In this document: piece by piece, positions 21,996 to 32,618 of the stretch
Layout of the letters: the number at the start of each line of letters is the position of its first letter
How positions within the stretch are numbered: position 1 is the stretch's first letter
Assembly: GCA_030407005.1 (NCBI GenBank)
Contig: JAUDYN010000002.1
Coordinates: forward strand, 1,674,001 to 1,738,000
Length of the DNA stretch: 64,000 bases
Reading direction: 5' to 3'
Source of the DNA: Desarmillaria ectypa
Taxonomy: Eukaryota; Basidiomycota; Agaricomycetes; Agaricales; Physalacriaceae
Position numbers and translations under genes: made by a program
Notes under the pieces: generated by a model
What the model saw: the letters and a program-made list of their open reading frames with translations, nothing else
The model's database searches: none
Told to the model about the DNA's origin: nothing

Positions 21996-24903
21996 TGGAA
22001 GCTAGATTGCTCCCTTCAATGGTTATGGCAACTGGAGGTTGACTGAGAGGCAGAGGATGGGCAGAACACTCAGTTTTGACACATTTACCTATGATACAGA
22101 ATACTATGGTGGGCTGGGGTACACCTAACCCCAATACATGAACATACCTGATTACCTGCCTGATAATACACCATCTACATGTTCACACCTAGATTTTGCA
22201 ATTTTGTAACAATACTATTGCACATCTATCCTATACTAGTGATACATAGAGGACTATAGCTGAGGCTTCAAGTTGATAGTCAAATGCAGTAAGCAACTGG
22301 TAGAGCCAGGACTTAGATGCAACACCATTAGTGGGTTAAATCTACTAGCCAGCCAGACTAGTAACTCGAATGCTAGCAGGACTAAGTGAAATACAGCCAC
22401 TAGCAAACAAAGGATGCTACTAGCACACAAAAACCAGGAGCAGAGTATACAGATCTCATGAAGTTCTGTCACTAGCAGCCCAGACTGGGCATAAACGCCT
22501 AAGTCAGGATAACTAGTCACATGGCAATCTTGAAACAGGACTTAAAAATAAATTAGGAATAGATTAACCTTGAGCCCAGATCTGACTATTTCGATATAGA
22601 TCTCTTATGATCGATGCTAGTGGAGCCAGACTGCACCCTCGATCATGATTGGATAGCTGTTACAGGCACCAATATTCGGATATCCATATAACTGCATTAC
22701 TAGGGCATGTAGTTGGGCCAAGGGTGTGGAAAGACTAACTGTGGAGTCTCTAGACCAAATATTTGAAAAGAAAACAGACTAGACTGACTATTGTGTGATT
22801 ATTCACCATTATTCATGACTAGCCAAGAAATCCTTACCAATATACCCTATACCCAGATGATATTTATAGTTCTGCCTCAGTAGTATATAAGTAGTGGGAT
22901 GGGCACTCGTGCAAAGCAGGCAAGCCATCCCTGCAGTTGAGCCCTCACTGGTAGTAACTGGTGTCCCCAATTAAAGGCTTTTGTGCTTAACCTCAACAAA
23001 GTGATTAATAGTCACTAAGTCACCCATAGAATTGCATTGAATTGAAGTCCATTAGAGTCACTATTGTGTCCTGCAAAAATCTGGAGTGTTTTGAAGTTAG
23101 TTCAAGCAAAGTTCTCAGAGTTATAGTTTATTCTTAGGCTAAGAGCACTACTAGTCAGCCAAGAGTGCGACTGGTCAAGTGTTTATCACTTGTAGGAAGC
23201 AGTATAGGGCCAAGAGTGCCACCAGTCTGAAGCAGTTTCAGTCAGAACGAGCGCAGTAGCTCAAACCAAGTCACTCTTATCCAATTGTGTCTTACCCACC
23301 CTACTAGTATGAGTAGTACTTTGTATAAACTCACTAGTAACGAATAAAATGTCTTTAAGACAATTGTACTTGATTATTGAAGTCTGCAGAGTGCTTCCAT
23401 CATACTTGAAACTGCCCGAATTCAATATTGGTGATTAAGTGTAGAGTAGTAAGAGGTTTAGTGTGATTGATGTTCATTGCCATTCCCTAATTCTTTTGTC
23501 ACTCACCATTACCAAGCACATCACCGATACTCCAGCTCAACAGCCACAATCCTTGCCTGACTCACCACCCTATAGTCAGGCACATCAACAAGATTACTAC
23601 CCTTATCAGGGTGGTAGTCTTCTATTTGCAGGAGCAGGAGAAGAACCCAAAGAAAGCACCACCCCTGCAGGACCATCATCCACAACAGCAGATGAAAACC
23701 ATGCTAGCTAAAAAGGAGCAACACATCAAGGAGATGCACAAAGAACTTGCAAAGGAAGAAGCCACCCAGCAAGAAATGGTGGACTACTTCTGTGAAAAGG
23801 ACAAGGGAAAGGAACCCAAGTGTGGGAGGCTGACTGAGCCTCTCTGAGGATACCCTGGTCTCCAACTGGATTGTTACTTGATCCCAAGACCACCCCCTGG
23901 CAAGGGTCTCCCTGACCCTTTGCCCAATCCCATCAGGAATGCCCTGACTGATATCCCTTATATGGGGATCAAACCTATTCTTGTCCAGCCCCCCAAGCCA
24001 TTCAAGAGGGACCATGATGATATCAAACACTTTATAGGCAATTGTATCATCTATTTCAAAGTGTTCCATCATTTCTTTCAGCTGCCATCACACCTGATAC
24101 TTTTTGTGATCTCTCATTTCAAGAGGGCCACCAAAGACTGGTGGGTCTATAAGAGACCCAAATTCTGGGTCAGGGACACCTATGACAGCACCCTTGCCCA
24201 CTTTTGATACTCCTCTTGGGAGGACTTTGTCAACATGATCTTGCAACAATTTAGAGACCCAGCAATTGAGAAAGTCCATGAAAAGAGGATGTTTGACCTT
24301 TGCATGGGAATGCAGCCTGCCTCCCATTACTTCCAGAAGCTGGAAGAGAAAGCCAAATTGGTGGGCTGAAGGACCAATGAGCATGAGCATGGCACAATGG
24401 TGAAAGCCATCCAACTAGGAGTACCAACCTCCTATATGACTTTCATCTCCAACATGGGGGTCAACATCTCGCACACATATCTGGAGTGGAAGGAGAGGAT
24501 CTTCTGCATGTATGAGGAAAGACAGTGGAAATGGGTTTTCAACCAAACAGCAGGAATTCCCTGAGACAGGCAAAAGAAGGACTCCCATCCCAACCCCCAA
24601 CAACAACAGCACCCCAGCAGCAAAGCCACTGCTGGGGCAACAAGTTCCTCAGCCTCAAAGCTGACTGCTAATATGGGGGTCAGTCAGGATACTGGGACTG
24701 GTCAATGGATAACATACAGAGGATTGGGTAAACCCATAGAGATCAATCAATGAAGAGCTGAAGGAAGATGTTTCAGGTGTGATGAGAAAGGTCATCTGGC
24801 CAAGGACTGTCCTAGAAGAAAGGACTTTAAGAATGTTAGGTCAGTAGGGCCCACTAACAAAGTGGTGCCACTTACAGCCAAGATTGAGGAGGTAAAAGAG
24901 TAG
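21901..24903 (+). pseudogene. E8 Gag (interrupted by an S element)
   Basis: The start is chosen at ATG 21901 (MPAYMPTG), because E9 and E13 have an ATG at the aligned place. The first part runs to 22163, is interrupted by S (22164-23523) and resumes at 23524 with PDTPAQQPQSLPDSPP. Domains after the break: a coiled-coil-like segment (about 23690-23800); a capsid-type block starting PYMGIKPILVQPPKPFK (about 23955) with the KDWWVYKRP box (about 24140); a QPASHYFQKLEEKAK segment (about 24320); and a zinc knuckle CFRCDEKGHLAKDC (about 24776-24817, intact CCHC). It ends at TAG 24901-24903. TGA codons are present before the knuckle and elsewhere. Confidence 0.85.
22164..23523 (+). mobile_element. 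S element copy 2 (1360 bp) in E8 gag
   Basis: A non-coding LTR-like unit. It starts TAATACACC (decayed TGATATGCC) and ends GCACATCA. It is flanked by CTGA (22160-22163) and CCGA (23524-23527), a 4-bp duplication of CCGA with one copy changed at CpG. A TATATAAGTAG box lies at about 22886, and an AATTAAAGGC stretch about 85 nt later could serve in 3'-end formation. The first 350 bp are dense in CTAG. With one copy per site and these termini, a solo LTR is the simplest reading, but no internal region of a parent element is present in the window. Confidence 0.88.
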
Positions 24904-24935
24904 GTCAACAAGAGTTTGATTCCCCTTGCTCAACC
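24903..24935 (+). ncRNA. E8 gag-pol junction hairpin
   Basis: 33 nt beginning with the G of the gag UAG. The arms GGTCAA and CTCAACC are CpG-decayed forms of GGTCGA/TCGACC. The inner stem CAAGAG/CCCTTG has one decayed pair, and the loop is TTTGATTC. The sequence AAAAGAG lies just before the stop. Confidence 0.7.
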
Positions 24936-27900
24936 CATATCTCCAGTGATGAGTCCTTGGCTTCCATGGGTTGGACTTATATACATGCATTAGAACATTT
25001 ATCAGCAAAAAAATATACAACTTTATTACAGACTCTAAACCCAAAAAACCCTGAAGAATCAAATAGAAACAGGTATGTCACACTCCTTAAAGATGCTGAC
25101 ATGACTATATATAGTGAATCTCAAGCCCCTGACAAGGTGTAGGAATTGTCAGGTGGTGCTCTGCCACAAAGTCCAACAAGTTTACCCCAGTAAACTCACT
25201 GGATACATGGGTAAAACCATAGACTGGGGTGAGTAGATGGAATGCTCTAGGGCCTCTAAAGCCAAAAACCCCTGTGCCTCCATCTAGGAAGCCAAGTCTA
25301 ATCTCAGCCTTGCCAGGGCTATTGGGGGAAGCAAGTGCCCACCAAGGCCAAAGATTACAGGATTGGGACCACCAGCTATCCAGTCTGATTGGGAGAAACC
25401 AATTGGCCAAACTAACAGCAATGATAGCATCTATATCAGTGACTGGTCCCAGTTCCAAGTACTCCACTGAAACAAATAGCCTGAGAACTCTGGCATCAAG
25501 ACAGGTACAGAATCCTCCTGATTCCGTGTGCACTCCTGAGCAGGTGCAGGCTGAAGAACAGGAGGAAGCTGCTAGTGCCCAGGCAGTAAAAAGGGGGTAT
25601 CCAAATCAGGATCTGAAAGTTCAGCTGAGCCTGGCAAGACCTCAGTCTAGCTCTATCAAGGAAAGTGCTAGCCAGGGACATGGTAGCAAGCTCCCTGACT
25701 TGAGGGAAAAGGTATTGGTTGAGCTGCCAGTACCAGCAGATCCTGACTCTGACAATGTAGAATGAATGCTGACTTTGCCAGTTGATATCCCCAGAGATTG
25801 GAGTGCAACTACCTATTGCCTATCACTGGTAGCACTCACAACAGCCACAGGAAAGGAATCCACTAGTACCCAGGTGGTAAAGAGGGGGCACTCCAGTAGA
25901 ACCACCACCATCATTGAAGTACCCAATGAAGAAGATAATATAGCTTTCCAAATCTGGAAGGCCAAACAGACCCACATTCTGAAACCTGAACTACCCTCTA
26001 ACAAGGGGGTACCAATTCCCAAACCTCTGATGATTCCAAAAGAATCTGATCACATGTGGTATAGACCATTTGGAGTCAACTGGACTCTACATGCCATCCA
26101 TACTGCAAAGAACTTGGCAGTCACCAAAGCCATACTCTCCATTTGGATTCATCCTAAATGACTTGGAGAACTTACCAAAGAACTTATTCAGAGTTCAAAG
26201 ACTGAAGAGAGCTTAGCCTGTGAAAAGCTCTACAAACTTCATGAACTAATTCAATATATTTGAGACACCAATAATTCTGGACAGGACTTCTTGGTGAATG
26301 TCAAATTGGCTCCCTGTACTGGGAAACAAATGTTAACAACCAGAGCATTGTTGGATAGTGACTGTATAGGCAGCTTGATCAACTGAAGCTACATTCAACA
26401 ACACCAGTTGGACACCTGAAAGGCCACTGTTCCCATTCCTATCTATAATGCTGATGAAACTCATAATCAGGCTGGCGATGTAGCCAAATTCATGGAAATC
26501 CATATGACTATTGGAGACCACACTGAATGAATCGACTTAGCAGTCATGGATTTGGGCTCTAAAACATTGTATCTGGGGCATGACTGGCTTAAATGCTATA
26601 ACCTGTTAATCAATTGGAAAACAGATCGAATGACTTTTGGGTGCTGTTCATACATCAAGAATCCATTCTCCCTTCCCAACACTGATGAGGAAGACCAATG
26701 GGATGAAGAATTGGAGGAAGGCAAAAGTATTCTTGTGATCAATATGCAAGAAGAAATCCTTCTATGGACAGTACATCATGCCAACAGATTAGCAGCAGCT
26801 GCAAATGCAGAAAAACCAAAGAAGACTTTTGAGGAGCTTGTGCCTCCTCAATATCAAAGTTTTAGAGATCTATTCTCAAAAGAAAGCTTTGATGAACTCC
26901 CTAAACAGAAAGTCTGGGATCATGCAATTGAACTAATCCCTAATGCCAAGTCCACTTTAGACTGTAAAGTCTATCCACTCAACCATAATGAACAAGAACA
27001 GTTGGACAAGTTTCTTGACAAAAACTTGGATTCGGGATGCATCCATCCTTCAAAATCTCTCTTTGCCTCCCCTTTCTTCTTTGTCAAAAAGAAAGATGGA
27101 TCCCTATGTCCTGTTCAGGACTATCAAAAACTGAATGAAATGACCATCAAAAATCAATATCCCCTTCCACTGATCTCTGAACTCATTGATAAGTTATGAG
27201 GGGCCAAGTACTTTTCCAAATTGGACATTAGATGGAGATATAATAATGTATGCATCTGTGATGGGGATGATGAAAAGGCAGCATTCTGAACCAACTGAGG
27301 GCTGTTTGAACCAACAGTCATATTCTTTGGCCTTACCAATTCACTAGCCACTTTCCAGTGGATGATGAATGACATCTTCAAGGATCTCATTGCAGGAGGG
27401 AAGGTCACCATATACCTTGATGATATTTTAATCTTTACCAAATCCCTTTCTGAACACTGAATCATAGTATGACAAGTTCTCCAATGACTTCAAGAGAACA
27501 AACTATTTCTCAAAGCTGAGAAGTGTGAGTTCAAAGTACTCAAAACCAAGTACTTAAGAGTAATCATCAGCAAAGATGCCATTCACATAGACCCTGCCAA
27601 AGTTGCTGGAATTGCAGAATGGCCAATCTCTACAAAGAAAAAGAAACTTCAATCTTTTTTAGGGTTCACTAACTTCTACCAAAAATTCATTCACAACTAT
27701 TCCAAGGTAGTCAGACCCCTAATGCAGTTGACTGGCAAGGTCAACTGGACATGGGAACCTGAACAGGAACAGGTGTTCATTCAACTGAAACACCTGATGA
27801 CCACCAATGTCATCTTAATAATATCTTTGGATGAAGGAAAATTCTGAGTAGAAGCAGACTCAAGTGATGGAGCCATTGGCACTGTCCTTTCTCAAAAACA

Positions 27901-29938
27901 GAATGGGAAATGGAGACCCATAGCATTCATGTCCAAAGCCTTGACTATGACAGAACAGAACTATGAAATCTATGACAAGGAGCTACTGGCAATCATGTTA
28001 GCACTAGAAGAATGGTGACACTACTTGATGGGCACTAAAGAGAAAATTGAGATCTGGACAGACTATCAGAATCTCTAGTACTTCTGTAAACCACAAAAGC
28101 TGAACCATTGATAAGCTTGATGGGTCACCAAGTTAGTGGAATACCACTTCATTCTCCAACACAAGACTGGAACAGCAAACAAAAAGGCAGATCTACTCAG
28201 TCAACATGATGACCATGATCAAGGAAAAGAGGACAACAAGGATGTAGTCATCCTTTCTCTAGAACACTTCTGAGCACTCATGTTGCCCACATATGATGAA
28301 TAGATCACATATATTAAAGATGCTACCTGACAATGGAAACAGTGGGATTTGGGGATTGAAAAGTCCCTTAATCATGAATGAGGGATTACCCAGACAGATG
28401 ACCTCCTCTGGTATGACAGATGGATCTATATCCCAAAAAATAAAAGTCTTCAAGGAGATATTATTACCCAACACCATGACCACATCACAGTTGGTCATCC
28501 AGGAATCGCCAAGACCACTGAATTAATCCTATGAGATTATTGGTGGCCCAAAGCTAAATGAGATGTGGAAATATATGTCAAAGGATGTGAAACCTGCCAA
28601 TGAATGAAAAGCAATACCCAGGCAAAATCCACTCTGTTGAATCCCAATGTCATCCCAGATGCACCATGGACTCATATTTCTGTTGATATGATTACTGGCC
28701 TCCCAGAATCAGAAGGCTATGATGCCCTACTCATCATTGTTGATCAATTTTCCAAAAACATTATTCCAGTTTCTTGTCACAAAGAACTATCCACTGAAGG
28801 ATAGGCCCATATACTTCGGAATCATGTCTATGCCAAATACAGAATGCCCCAAGTTATCATTTCAGACTGAGGCCCTCAATTCATGTCTGCATTCATGAAG
28901 TAACTTTATCAGATGCTGAATATCACCCAGAACATATCCACAGCATACCATCCACAAACTGATGGACAGACCAAGCAAGTCAATCAGGAGATTGAAAAGT
29001 ATTTATGAATCTTCATCAATCACAGACAGAATGACTGGGTAGAATGGTTACCACTGGCCAAATTTGCACATAACAACTGAGTGCATTTGGCAACAGGAAA
29101 AAGTCCATTTATGGCCTTATATGGAAGAAATCCCCAACTCCTTCCTGATTCTATGCGAAAAACCCAATTTTCCAATCCCTTGGCTGTAGAGTTTGCAGAA
29201 ACAATGGCCCAAGTCCATAAGAAGGTCCATAATACTTTGGAAAAAGCAGCAGTGCAAATGAAGGCACAATATAATAAAACAAAACAACCACCATGATAGT
29301 ATCAGGTTGGGGACTGCATATAGCTTGATACAACCAACCTCTATCTTCCATGCCCCAAGAAAAAACTTGGTGATAAATGAACAGGACCATTCAAAATCAT
29401 CAAAAAGGCAGGAGCAGCAGCATACAAACTGAAGCTGCCACCACATTGGAAGATCCACCCCTGATTCAACAAAAAGTTGTTAACCCTATATATCACACCT
29501 TCATTCCCAAACCAACAACAACCACCACCTCCCCCTCCCAATCTTGTTGATGGACAGGAGGAATACAAGTGAAGAAGGGATAACTATCTAAGGTAGTCAC
29601 TGACTATCTGGTCAAATGGAAAGGATGGACCAGAGAACACAACTCATGGGTCCAAGAAATGAAGATGATGAACACAAAGGATGCAATTTTGAAGTATGAA
29701 GCTAACATTAACTGTGCTCTATACACCACCAAAATTGTAACCAAGGACAAAACCATAACTCACCTACTTGATCATGAATACTCAGACAATGGAGATGTTG
29801 CTTATCTAGTAAAATGAAAGGATGGACTCCAGAAATGGATCATCAATCTGGATAAAAATATATGGAAAGGACTAATTGACCAATATTGAATTGATCAAGC
29901 AAAATTGCAACTCGAATCCCCTGAAGAAGAACCATAGC
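24905..29938 (+). pseudogene. E8 pol (linker, protease, RT, RNase H, integrase, chromodomain)
   Basis: Pol is in the -1 frame relative to gag. The linker, about 24905-26290, carries the duplicated module QAVKRGYPNQ (about 25587) and QVVKRGHSSRTTTIIEVPNE (about 25870). Protease, about 26310-26620, has ALLDSDCIGS (DSD for DSG), so the active-site Gly is lost; LYLGHDWL is kept. RT, about 26930-27610, has YLDDILIF at about 27414. RNase H is at about 27700-28210. Integrase is at about 28470-29400: C..C zinc pair, VDMITGLPESEGYD, a SD.GPQFMSAF box with a stop, and VNQEIEKYL. The chromodomain is at about 29590-29690 (DYLVKWKGWTREHNSWVQE). It ends EEP-TAG in the hairpin at 29936. Numerous TGA codons stand at Arg positions. 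Confidence 0.93.
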
Positions 29939-29954
29939 AGTCAGGACAACTGCT
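29936..29954 (+). ncRNA. E8 pol-stop hairpin
   Basis: AGCAGTCAGGACAACTGCT. The AG is part of the pol stop TAG (29935-29937). One pair (C-A) is decayed from the AGCAGTC/GACTGCT stem. The polypurine tract AACAAGGGGGTAA follows, then the LTR. Confidence 0.75.
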
Positions 29955-29969
29955 TTAACAAGGGGGTAA

Positions 29970-30362
29970 TGTTACGATTTTTCCAATATCTTATCACAAT
30001 TTATGTTGCAATACTTATGCAACTCTATTGTATCCAACAAAACACCAGTATTCAGTTCTACCAAGCCTCTCATCTCTCATGTATTCTAAATCCTCTTCAT
30101 CTAGTTGGTTCATAATCATCTGACTCCTAACATTTCACTTATGGACACTTGTATTTCACCTATTAATAGCCCTGTACTTTTGTATATAAAGTAGTGAGAC
30201 TTTGTACTTAGTCTCTATCTTCTGACTAAATTGCAATCATATACCATCTACTACACTCTTCTAAAGACTAGCTGTCCTCTTATTTATGGGTGATTGTCCA
30301 AACATGAGACAGCCCAAGAGTGATGCATGTCCCAAGATCATGTGATAGATTAGGCTATAACA
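29970..30362 (+). mobile_element. 3' LTR of E8
   Basis: 393 bp, from TGTTACGATTTTTCC to GGCTATAACA, next to the polypurine tract. TATATAA is at 30183-30189, and the predicted RNA start and self-primer ATCTTCTGACTAA is at 30217-30229. Confidence 0.95.
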
Positions 30363-30367
30363 AAGTA

Positions 30368-30581
30368 CATAAGAAAGTACATGTGGCACTAAACAAGACA
30401 ACAGAACAAATAAAAGCACAGTATGACAAGAGGAAACATCCAGCCCAGGAGTATAAGATTGGTGATAAGGTTTAGCTTGACATGAGCAACCTCTATCTTT
30501 CATGACCAAAGAAAAAACTTGACAACAAATGGACAGAATCATTTGAGATACTTGAGAAGGTAGGAGCATTGGCATACAAAC
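30368..30581 (+). pseudogene. E7 pol, middle portion (integrase C-terminal region)
   Basis: Continues E7 after the E8 insertion: HKKVHVALNKTTEQIKAQYD..., then KIGDKV and the GPY/F-like region ending ALAYKL. E9 interrupts it after the CAAAC duplication. Confidence 0.85.
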
Positions 30582-31005
30582 TGTTAGGTACCGACTTGAG
30601 CACGTGACTTGGGACAGTCAGCTGATTCCCTCTGGGCCATTACGCGTTTGAACGATCACCCAATTGAGAGAATTTAAGCTGATAGCCTTTAGTGTTATGC
30701 GAGCAAGAGGTTTATAGTGTTAATTAAAACAAGAGATAGAGTACAACGGTCTAGTTTACTCTGTTTATATAGTATTTCTACGGCGTTATAATTAGATGAA
30801 ACGCTACAGTCCATGCACAAACGGTGTCGAAAGAGGGCGATCCGGGAGGATCATAGAACCAATGGAAAACGTCTGGGGTGACAGATGGTGAGAACGAGGG
30901 TGGTAGCCAGTGAATAGCTGGATACGAGTCGGTTTCTGGACTAGATTAGATGGATGAGTCATGGATATGACTCGGATAAGATAAGATAACGGAAAAATCG
31001 TAACA
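30582..31005 (-). mobile_element. 3' LTR of E9
   Basis: 424 bp. On the sense strand it starts TGTTACGATTTTTCC and ends GGTACCTAACA, and it follows the polypurine tract. Aligned with the 5' copy, it retains CpG at some sites where the other shows TG or CA, and the reverse at others. Confidence 0.95.
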
Positions 31006-31020
31006 TTACCCCCTTGTTAA

Positions 31021-31039
31021 AGCAGTCATCCCGACTGCT
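31021..31039 (-). ncRNA. E9 pol-stop hairpin
   Basis: Sense AGCAGTCGGGATGACTGCT: a perfect 7-bp stem and GGGAT loop. The AG at its 5' end is the last two bases of the pol TAG (KEP-stop). This is the best preserved of the eight copies. Confidence 0.8.
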
Positions 31040-31403
31040 AAGGCTCTTTCAAAGGGGTGTCGAACTGTGTTGCAATTTGACTGATCCAGTACTGATCAAT
31101 CAGGTTTTTCCATATTTCTTCGTCTGGATTGATAATCCATTTGACACGTCCATCTGTTCTTTTAGCGAGGTAGGCTACATCACCGTGTTCTGAGTATTCG
31201 TGGTCCAGTATCTTGACCACTATTTTCCTGGTTGCGATTTTTGGAGTATATACGGCGCGGTTTACGCTGGCCTGATACTCTTGGATCACTTCCAAGGCGT
31301 TCTTCATTTTGTTCTCTCGGACCCATGAATTGTGTTCACGAGTCCATCCCTTCCATTTGACTAGGTAGTCTGTGACTTTCCTAGATGGTTGTCCTCGCTT
31401 GGA
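31038..31403 (-). pseudogene. E9 Pol C-terminus with chromodomain
   Basis: The end of Pol after integrase. A chromodomain at about 31290-31380 reads DYLVKWKGW...EHNSWVREN, with the aromatic and LVKW residues typical of the fold. A second conserved region follows (VVKILDHEYSEHGDVAYLAK, then VKWIINPDEEIWKNLIDQYW) and ends KEP-stop. Chromodomains in this Gypsy lineage are known to bind methylated histone H3 and guide integration into heterochromatin. The acidic second region is shared by all elements here and I do not recognise it. A TGA near 31404 (RKV-stop-SKRGQPS, Arg expected) separates it from integrase. Confidence 0.9.
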
Positions 31404-32618
31404 TCATACCTTTCTGGTGCGCGAATCCAAGACTTCTTCGATTTCATATTCTTCTTGACCATTGACGAGGTCCGGAGGAGGAGGTGGCGGTTGTTCTTGA
31501 TTTACAAATGAAGGTGCGACGTATGGTGTCAACAGCTTCTCATTGAACCAGGGGTGGATCTTCCAATGTGGTGGCAGCTTCAATTTGTACGCTGCTGCTC
31601 CTGACTTCTCGATGATTTTGAACAGTCCCATTCGTTTGTCATCAAGCTTTTTCTTTGGTCGAGGGAGATGAAGGTTGGCAGTGTCCAGCCATACCTTATC
31701 TCCAATCTTGTACTCCCTTTGAGTCTGCTTCTTTCTGTCATATTGCACCTTCATTTGCACTGTGGCCTTTTCTAACGCTTCATGGACCTCCTTATGGACC
31801 TTGGCCATAGTTTCTATGAAGTCGACAGCTGCAGGGTTTGCGAAGCTGGTTTTTTGTATCGACTCAGGAATGAGTCGAGGGTTGCATCCATATAGAGCCA
31901 TGAAAGGACTTTTGCCCGTGGCCGAGTGAACTTGGTTGTTGTGGGCAAATTCGGCGAGTGGTAGCCATGCTACCCAGTCGGTCTGTCGATGATTGACAAA
32001 GATGCGGAGGTACTTTTCCACCTCCTGGTTAACTCTCTCTGTTTGTCTGTCTGTCTGCAGGTGATATGCAGTGGACACATTCTGGGTGATGTTCAGCATT
32101 CGATAGAGTTCTTTCATAAATGCTGAGACAAATTGAGGTCCTCTGTCTGAAATGACCACCTGTGGCATTCCATGCTTCGCGTATACTTGATTGTGAAGTA
32201 TCAGTGCCCATCCTTCCGTGGATAACTCCTCATTGCATGGAATCAAGAGGATGTTCTTGGAGAATCAGTCTACGATGACTAGTAGAGCATCAAATCCATC
32301 TGACTCAGGGAGTCCAGTGACCATATCGACTGAGATATGCGTCCAGGGTGTATCCGGTATTGCGTTGGGATAAAGAGGGGCAGCCTTGGCCTGCGTATCG
32401 CTCTTCATCCTTTGACAGGTCTCACATCCCTTGATGTAAGACTCAACGTCCTTCTTCATCTTTGGCCACCAGTACTCACGAAGTATGAGTTCTTTGGTCT
32501 TGGTGATTCCAGGGTGTCCAGCAGTGATGTGATCATGGAATTGTGCGATGATCTCGCCGCATAATAACAAGTCATTGGGGATATAGACTCATCCATCATA
32601 CCACAGGATTTCATCTTC
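31404..32618 (-). pseudogene. E9 integrase domain of Pol
   Basis: Inserts the cDNA into the chromosome. The zinc-binding domain (about 32560-32400) has HDHITAGHPG and CETCQRMKSD. The catalytic core has VDMVTGLPESDG (first Asp, about 32330), VVISDRGPQFVSAF (second Asp, about 32150) and VNQEVEKYL (catalytic Glu, about 32020). A GPY/F-like region follows (about 31640-31560, KIIEKSGAAAYKLKLPPHW), then NQEQPPPPPPDLVNGQEEYE before the chromodomain. It is broken by TGA at about 32262 (D-stop-FSK, Arg expected in the family), TGA at about 32590 and TAG at about 32618; otherwise it reads well. Confidence 0.93.

Larger units (their letters stand above)
20714..30362 (+). mobile_element. E8: complete but decayed chromovirus with 393-bp LTRs
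   Basis: The LTRs are 20714-21106 and 29970-30362, both 393 bp. They are flanked by the 5-bp duplication AAGTA at 20709-20713 and 30363-30367, and E8 is inserted in the E7 integrase. The LTRs differ at a few dozen sites by eye, mostly transitions and often TG in one copy against CA in the other, as expected when a CpG decays differently in each copy. It is older than E9 by this measure. It carries ORF1, gag, pol and a later S insertion. Confidence 0.95.
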
